Position numbers and translations under genes: made by a program. Shown here in pieces: positions 7,289 to 10,752 of a stretch of DNA of 10,752 nt. Numbering within the stretch: the stretch's first letter is position 1; each line of letters opens with the position of its first letter. This DNA is from Methanoregula sp. UBA276 (GTDB lineage Archaea > Halobacteriota > Methanomicrobia > Methanomicrobiales > Methanospirillaceae), in the NCBI GenBank assembly GCA_002508495.1, contig DANA01000068.1, positions 39,608 through 50,359 on the forward strand. Direction: 5' to 3'. Under the pieces are notes generated by a model. It saw nothing but the letters and a program-made list of their open reading frames with translations. It was not told the DNA's origin and did not search any database.

Positions 7289-7313
7289 ATCTCCCGCTCC
7301 AAACCCTGATCCC

Positions 7314-8039
7314 ATGAGAGTGATCCGGGCACCAAGCATCGGCAGGGCACACGAACAGGTCATCCAGATGATCCTGGAGAAAGGCCGGGTGCTGAATACC
7401 GAAGATGATGAAGCAACCGTTGAATTCGAAGAGATTGCCATGCAGGTGGATACCCCGCTTGCCGAACCCATGGTGAGCCCGTCCTCCCGCTTCCAGCAGA
7501 AGTTTGTTGAGCAGTATGCCAAAGATCTCCTGAACGGCTCCCACGCTTCCTTTGAATACGATTACCATGGTCGGCTTTTTGACTGGGGTGAGAAACTTAC
7601 GGTTGACGGGCAGCCGGTCCATATCGACCAGATCGCTTATATCGCAGACAAGATCCGCACATCGCCGAACACGCGCAGGGCAATCGCTATCACATGGAAC
7701 CCGGTCATTGATGAGAAACTCGACGACTGCCCCTGCCTCCAGCTCGTCCAGTGCGTGCTGCGGGACGGCAAACTCCATATGCGGGTGATCTTCAGGTCCA
7801 ACGATATGCTCACCGCTGCCGGGGCAAACATGTACGCGCTTGTCCAGCTCCAGAAATCCATTGCCGATCAGCTGGCCGTACCCTGCGGCACCTACACCCA
7901 CATCTCGCTTGTGCCCCATATCTATTATATCCGGGATGTACATGACATCGAACCCTTCTGCGGCAGGGGCAAACTCATCCAGCCGGTAAAAGAAGTCTGC
8001 CGGGCCTGCCAGCGCTGCGACCGGGCAAAATCGATCTGA
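7314..8039 (+). CDS. thyA: Thymidylate synthase, methanogen-type ThyA
   Basis: 241 residues. It methylates dUMP to dTMP; in methanogens the one-carbon donor is thought to be a methanopterin derivative rather than a folate. Motifs that fit the ThyA fold are RRAIAITWNP (121-130, the phosphate-binding arginine pair), DDCPCLQLVQ with the likely nucleophile Cys141 (137-146), RSNDMLTAAGANMYAL (161-176, equivalent to the RSxDxxxGxPFN region), and THISLVPHIYYI (195-206, the His and Tyr that hold the nucleotide). It is shorter than bacterial ThyA (about 264), as usual for the archaeal subgroup. The C-terminus is unusual: Cys216, then C-x2-C-x2-C (229, 232, 235). The ATG at 7314 has only a weak TGATC before it, but a TATA box at 7281-7288 predicts a nearly leaderless mRNA. 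ThyX is excluded because its RHR motif is absent. Confidence 0.9.
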   Translation: MRVIRAPSIGRAHEQVIQMILEKGRVLNTEDDEATVEFEEIAMQVDTPLAEPMVSPSSRFQQKFVEQYAKDLLNGSHASFEYDYHGRLFDWGEKLTVDGQPVHIDQIAYIADKIRTSPNTRRAIAITWNPVIDEKLDDCPCLQLVQCVLRDGKLHMRVIFRSNDMLTAAGANMYALVQLQKSIADQLAVPCGTYTHISLVPHIYYIRDVHDIEPFCGRGKLIQPVKEVCRACQRCDRAKSI

Positions 8040-8095
8040 TGCAAAAAGTCCGTCACATTAATTAAGCAACAACAGCAAAAAGTAAGAGGCACAGC

Positions 8096-8168
8096 AGCCC
8101 GGTAGTGTAGCGGTCAATCATGGGGGACTCTGGATCCCCCGACAGCAGTTCGAATCTGCTCCGGGCTA
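8096..8168 (+). tRNA. tRNA-Gln (anticodon CUG)
   Basis: 73 bases. Acceptor stem AGCCCGG (8096-8102) pairs with CCGGGCT (8161-8167), followed by discriminator A at 8168. The anticodon stem GGGGA/TCCCC closes the loop CTCTGGA (8128-8134), with anticodon CTG at 8130-8132, reading the Gln codon CAG. The T arm is AGCAG-TTCGAAT-CTGCT (8144-8160). The D arm has the archaeal G10-U25 pair and the GG of the D loop. No CCA is encoded and no intron is present. Methanogens charge this tRNA with Glu and amidate it with GatDE. The following stretch is T-rich (CTTCTTTTC) and may end the transcript. The gene converges with the DUF1614 gene. Confidence 0.93.
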
Positions 8169-8225
8169 CTTCTTTTCATACACGAATGTTTTGTACAACA
8201 GGGTATCCCATACCGTTCTCCCGCG

Positions 8226-8942
8226 TTATGCGAGCAGTGCCGGCAGGATACAGCAGAACAACATGGCACCGAAGGTTCCGGAACCGCCGATACTTACTGC
8301 CGGAACACCAAGGTCACGGATCTTTTTACCCTGTGCAAGGTTTCCCCCGACAAGAACACCAAAGATCCCGCTCACCATCGCAATCACCGCTGCAGCGAGT
8401 CCGGGGCTTCCGGTCACCACGAGCCCGATGAGGAGAGCAGAGAGCGCCGGAATAAGCAGGGGCACCTGGAGACCAATCCCCGGAAGGGCGCGGGTGGATG
8501 CATACGTAACAAGAGACACCGCAAGAATCCCGCCTGCGAGCGGCAGAGCGAGCGGGATTGCAATGAGCGGATATGCTGTGAACAGGACATAGAGGGCAAG
8601 ACACACCGGTATGACTGCCCCGCCAAGATTCACGGATATGACTGTATCCCAGGCATCCCCCCGCGGCCATGCATTGAACGGATCATCCAGGGATACGCCC
8701 CCGTGATCCATACGGATCATCTCCCGCTTTACCGTATAGACGGGGATATTGACCGTACTCCCCAAAATGATCAGGAGGACAACGGCCAGTGCAGAGATCC
8801 ACGAGAGACCCAGCCGGGTGAAAGCTGCCCCGATCATCCCAAGGAAGAGCAGCGGCACCATGACGATGATGAGAAGGATGAGCAGGATAATTGCGAGGAC
8901 CGGAAGAACCCCCACCGACTGGAACCGGATACCGTTGGTCAC
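8226..8942 (-). CDS. DUF1614 family membrane protein
   Basis: 238 residues, mostly hydrophobic, with about six to seven membrane segments (near 12-38, 46-65, 103-122, 124-146, 157-176, 178-198, 220-236). Family phrases are GSTVNIPVYTV (61-71), ISVNLGGAVIPVCLALY (102-118), PGIGLQVPLLIPALSALL (154-171) and VPAVSIGGSGTFG (213-225). DUF1614 (COG4089) has no assigned function. The family's closing motif, as I remember it, is GTFDG; here the Asp is absent (GTFGA). The start is a GTG at 8942, chosen because GGAGGTG lies five bases before it. This ribosome binding site sits in the short gap after the flpA stop, so the gene is almost certainly the last member of the nop5-flpA operon. No link to RNA methylation is known. 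Confidence 0.85.
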   Translation of the reverse strand: MTNGIRFQSVGVLPVLAIILLILLIIVMVPLLFLGMIGAAFTRLGLSWISALAVVLLIILGSTVNIPVYTVKREMIRMDHGGVSLDDPFNAWPRGDAWDTVISVNLGGAVIPVCLALYVLFTAYPLIAIPLALPLAGGILAVSLVTYASTRALPGIGLQVPLLIPALSALLIGLVVTGSPGLAAAVIAMVSGIFGVLVGGNLAQGKKIRDLGVPAVSIGGSGTFGAMLFCCILPALLA

Positions 8943-8957
8943 ACCTGCACCTCCGGA

Positions 8958-9560
8958 CTATAATTTCCTGCAGACAATTGCCGCGTGATCGTGGTGATAG
9001 GGCTCAAGCCATACATGTTCCTTCACCGCAAACCCGTTCGCTTCAAGTGTTTCGATGGTATCCCGGAACACCTCCGCCGGCTCTTTCCGGATATCCACAC
9101 TCCTTGTTTTGAGCATCAGGACAAGCACGCCGCCTTTTTTCAAAAAGACGCTGTTCCGGATCGCGATTGCTGCCTGGTTCGGCTGGGCAACATCCTGGTA
9201 CAGGAGGTCAACCATCTCAACAAGCGGGGCATACTGCTCGGGACGGGCAGCATCGGCCATAACAGGAACGATATTCTCCCTCCTCCGGGCCACCACGAGC
9301 AGGTCCTGCATAGGACGGGGCGCAAATTCTACGGCATAAACAGTGTCCGTGTAATCCGCAACATGCGAGACGGTAGTCCCGTTCGCTGCACCCAGATACA
9401 GGACCCGCATTGCCGGCTCGAGTTCGATCCCTTTTCCCCGGTAATAGAGCGCGGCGAGCTTGCTCCGGAACGGGTCCCAGACCCGCGCCCCGTCCAGCAT
9501 CCGCTCGTTATACACCCCGCCCTCGCCATAGGAGACCAGCACCTCCCCGATCCACTTCAT
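8958..9560 (-). CDS. flpA: Fibrillarin-like rRNA/tRNA 2'-O-methyltransferase
   Basis: 200 residues. This is the catalytic subunit of archaeal box C/D RNPs; it transfers methyl from S-adenosylmethionine to ribose 2'-OH at sites chosen by the guide RNA. Motifs: VYNERMLDGARVWDPFRSKLAA (17-37, with conserved Lys34), SAM motif I YLGAANGTTVSHVAD (55-69), YAVEFAPRP (75-83), VPVMADAARP (98-107), LLYQDVAQPNQ (119-129, with Asp123), VLMLKTRSVD (147-156, with Lys151) and LEPYHHDHA (185-193). Lys34, Asp123 and Lys151 probably form the catalytic set known from fibrillarin. The short N-terminus, without a Gly/Arg-rich region, is normal for archaea. The ATG overlaps the nop5 stop as ATGA, and GGAGGGG lies about seven bases upstream inside nop5. 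This indicates translational coupling with its RNP partner. Confidence 0.97.
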   Translation of the reverse strand: MKWIGEVLVSYGEGGVYNERMLDGARVWDPFRSKLAALYYRGKGIELEPAMRVLYLGAANGTTVSHVADYTDTVYAVEFAPRPMQDLLVVARRRENIVPVMADAARPEQYAPLVEMVDLLYQDVAQPNQAAIAIRNSVFLKKGGVLVLMLKTRSVDIRKEPAEVFRDTIETLEANGFAVKEHVWLEPYHHDHAAIVCRKL

Positions 9561-10420
9561 GCTTTCCCCTCCATGCCTGCGGCATCGATCTTCTCCTGTG
9601 CCCGTTCAAGAAATTCCGGGACGGCAACGCCACGGTAATGATCGAGCCGGGCTGCTATTGCCAGTTTGCCGGCAAGAACGCGGGATACCCGGCCCCGGAC
9701 CGCCCGCGGGGCATTGTGTACCCGCCGGTGCTGGAAGATAACCCCGTGTTTTGGAGACGGCGTATGGGTCCTGATGTGGGCAAACAGGGCGGTCTTTGCC
9801 CCAAGGACCTGGATTGTACTTGCCGGGAGGCGGGCGAGTGGTAAAAGACCCCCGGCCTCGGCCATGAGCCGGGCGGCAACAAGCCCGCCGATGAGGGCAC
9901 TCGTGTTGGGCAGGACGCGGTTCGCCCGTGAGGAGACCTCCCGGGCAAGATCCGTGCGGGCAGCAGAGAGGGATTCTACCTGCCCGGCAACATTCCCGAG
10001 GGCCCCCCGGTTCTTCTCCCGGATTTTCCTGACCATCAGGTTCGAGGGGGTGCGCCGGTATTTTCGCGAGAAGGCCGGCTGCCGGATCTGGTACCATTCC
10101 ACGACTCGTTCGGAGAGGAGGTTGATGACCGTATCCATCTCGTCCAGCGTCCTGACCATGTGGAGCAGCTCGGTGTCCTTTCCCGCGTACTGCTCCCGTA
10201 TATCGCGTTCCGCTGCAAAAAAACAGGCCTCGCGTAGTTTTGCCAGGTACTCTGCCCGGTCATGACAGATCCCGCAGGAGACTGCCAGCTCCCAGTTCAG
10301 GGGCTCAAAATCTTCCATGGAGATCCGGAGGGCACGGGCACGCTCAGCGATCTCCCGGGCATTCCCGGAAAACGGTGTGCACGACCCCCCTTCAACATCC
10401 CCGAACCAGTATGCCGGCAT
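9557..10420 (-). CDS. nop5: Nop5 (Nop56/58-like), C/D-box RNP core protein
   Basis: 287 residues from the ATG at 10420. Nop5 bridges L7Ae-bound guide RNA and fibrillarin. It has a short N-terminal fibrillarin-binding region (about 1-80), a coiled coil starting with TLDEMDTVINLLSERVVEWY (91-110), and the Nop domain: VLPNTSALIGGLVAARLMAEAGG (169-191), PASTIQVLGAKTALF (199-213), PKHGVIFQHRRVHNAPRAVRG (223-243), AGKLAIAARLD (250-260). The Lys-rich tail of many homologues is missing. The length is below the roughly 400 of Pyrococcus but near that of the short Archaeoglobus form. The longest frame begins at 10543, but those 41 extra residues look unlike Nop5 and would overlap the neighbouring gene. 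A TATA box at 10447-10454 also lies inside that extension, so the ATG at 10420 is preferred. It is the first gene of the operon with flpA and DUF1614. Confidence 0.94.
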   Translation of the reverse strand: MPAYWFGDVEGGSCTPFSGNAREIAERARALRISMEDFEPLNWELAVSCGICHDRAEYLAKLREACFFAAERDIREQYAGKDTELLHMVRTLDEMDTVINLLSERVVEWYQIRQPAFSRKYRRTPSNLMVRKIREKNRGALGNVAGQVESLSAARTDLAREVSSRANRVLPNTSALIGGLVAARLMAEAGGLLPLARLPASTIQVLGAKTALFAHIRTHTPSPKHGVIFQHRRVHNAPRAVRGRVSRVLAGKLAIAARLDHYRGVAVPEFLERAQEKIDAAGMEGKA

Positions 10421-10446
10421 ACAGGAGAACTTAGGGGGGTTTTCCC

Positions 10447-10454
10447 GTATAAAA
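10447..10454 (-). promoter_or_regulatory. TATA box of the nop5-flpA operon
   Basis: TTTTATAC on the minus strand, preceded by TATGG. Its centre is about 30 bases before the ATG at 10420, so transcription should start only about five bases ahead of the start codon, giving a nearly leaderless mRNA. No GGAGG-like site precedes that ATG, which fits. Confidence 0.6.
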
Positions 10455-10463
10455 CCATAGATC

Positions 10464-10473
10464 ACCGGCCGGT
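10464..10473. repeat. Perfect 10-bp palindrome upstream of the nop5 promoter
   Basis: ACCGGCCGGT lies nine bases upstream of the nop5 TATA box and 12 bases beyond the stop of the upstream membrane gene. Its place would suit a regulator site, but a GC-rich palindrome of ten bases can arise by chance in DNA of this composition. Confidence 0.3.
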
Positions 10474-10485
10474 TTTCGTGCCCGG

Positions 10486-10752
10486 TCAGATGACAACACC
10501 AAGAGAATAGAGCATGACCGGAACCATGATGGATCCCATGCAATAAACCGCCGGCAGGTTTATGATATGGGGCACCAGTCCGGTCGCGGTGGCAAGGAGA
10601 AGGATGAGAATTCCGAATGGCCCGGTGAGAACGAACGTGAGGAGAATAATGAATGCAATTACCCCCCGGTTCAGCAGGGTGCTGTCAAGATCATTGAGCA
10701 CCGGGGCATATCCTGCAAGAACCACCGTGATCAGGTATGCCGCACATGCCGC
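10486..10752 (-). CDS. TctA-like (COG1784-type) membrane protein, C-terminal part only
   Basis: The frame is open from the window edge to a TGA at 10486-10488, giving 88 residues of a protein whose N-terminus lies outside. A GTG at 10725 is not the start, because the frame continues upstream with hydrophobic residues (AYLIT). Two or three membrane helices are visible: GVIAFIILLTFVLTGPFGIL, LILLLATATGLVPHIINL, and CMGSIMVPVMLYSLG. The arrangement of LN-R, TGPFG, GL-P and MG-lllPV-ly matches, from memory, the C-terminus of archaeal TctA-family proteins (DUF112/COG1784), a group related to tripartite tricarboxylate transporters but without assigned substrate. It ends 65 bp before nop5 and is probably not co-transcribed with it, since nop5 has its own TATA box. 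Confidence 0.6.
   Translation of the reverse strand, partial: AACAAYLITVVLAGYAPVLNDLDSTLLNRGVIAFIILLTFVLTGPFGILILLLATATGLVPHIINLPAVYCMGSIMVPVMLYSLGVVI

Larger units (their letters stand above)
6762..7313. other. 552-bp intergenic region between divergent S-layer and thyA genes
   Basis: No convincing long gene. The stretch is richer in A/T than the flanking genes. It holds the S-layer leader and TATA box (6762-6901, minus strand), a perfect inverted repeat (6945-6961), a plus-strand TATA-like site (7097-7105) with an imperfect hairpin (7126-7151) and a 13-codon ORF with a ribosome binding site (7180-7221), and the thyA TATA box (7281-7288). A 66-codon frame at 6906-7106 starts with GTG, has no ribosome binding site and no recognisable composition, and is not called. 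Confidence 0.6.

Noticed and set aside
7218..7943. 241-codon minus-strand frame opposite thyA
   Set aside because: Its equal length is a coincidence; thyA on the plus strand carries all catalytic motifs, while this frame has none.
8096..8225. tRNA gene as an integration site for a mobile element
   Set aside because: No integrase, no repeated tRNA 3' end and no foreign-looking genes are visible next to the tRNA-Gln gene.
9666..10265. 199-codon plus-strand frame opposite nop5
   Set aside because: Antisense shadow of the Nop domain coding region; Arg/Ser-rich product of the type produced by GC-rich DNA.

Overview
The window looks like chromosomal DNA of a methanogenic archaeon, most likely of the order Methanomicrobiales (Methanoregula or a relative; the genus is a guess). 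The signs are a DUF3821-type surface-layer protein with a PGF-CTERM-like tail, an AMP phosphorylase, a methanogen-type thymidylate synthase, the archaeal nop5-flpA (fibrillarin) pair, a tRNA gene without encoded CCA, archaeal TATA boxes, and strong GGAGG-type ribosome binding sites. No transposase, integrase, CRISPR array or phage gene was seen.

Left part (1-6761, all on the minus strand): a cell-surface block. Reading in the direction of transcription, it starts with a large S-layer-type glycoprotein (4038-6761) that has its own promoter and a 5'-UTR hairpin. It ends at a T-rich termination signal. Next comes AMP phosphorylase (2299-3822), then, 40 bp later, a membrane-anchored protein with five carboxypeptidase-regulatory-like repeats (867-2258). 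Last is a secreted protein with invasin-type Ig-like domains (752 to beyond base 1) behind its own TATA box. The metabolic gene is an island among surface genes.

Middle (6762-8168): a 552-bp non-coding stretch with the divergent promoters, two inverted repeats and a possible 13-codon leader ORF. It is followed on the plus strand by thymidylate synthase thyA, probably nearly leaderless, and by a tRNA-Gln(CUG) gene.

Right part (8226-10752, minus strand): a tight operon nop5 > flpA > DUF1614 membrane protein. nop5 and flpA overlap by ATGA and encode the core and the methylase of the C/D-box RNP, which 2'-O-methylates rRNA and tRNA. The third gene follows after 13-15 bp, with its ribosome binding site in the gap. 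A TATA box just upstream indicates that nop5 starts at 10420, about 40 codons inside the longest open frame. Upstream lies the C-terminal end of a TctA-like (COG1784-type) membrane protein that runs off the window.

The window is mostly ordinary housekeeping plus surface biology, and I see no convincing new system. The points most worth checking are the PGYG sorting motif and the base-composition patch in the S-layer gene, the Cys-rich tail of ThyA, the small leader ORF upstream of thyA, and the membrane gene attached to the C/D RNP operon.
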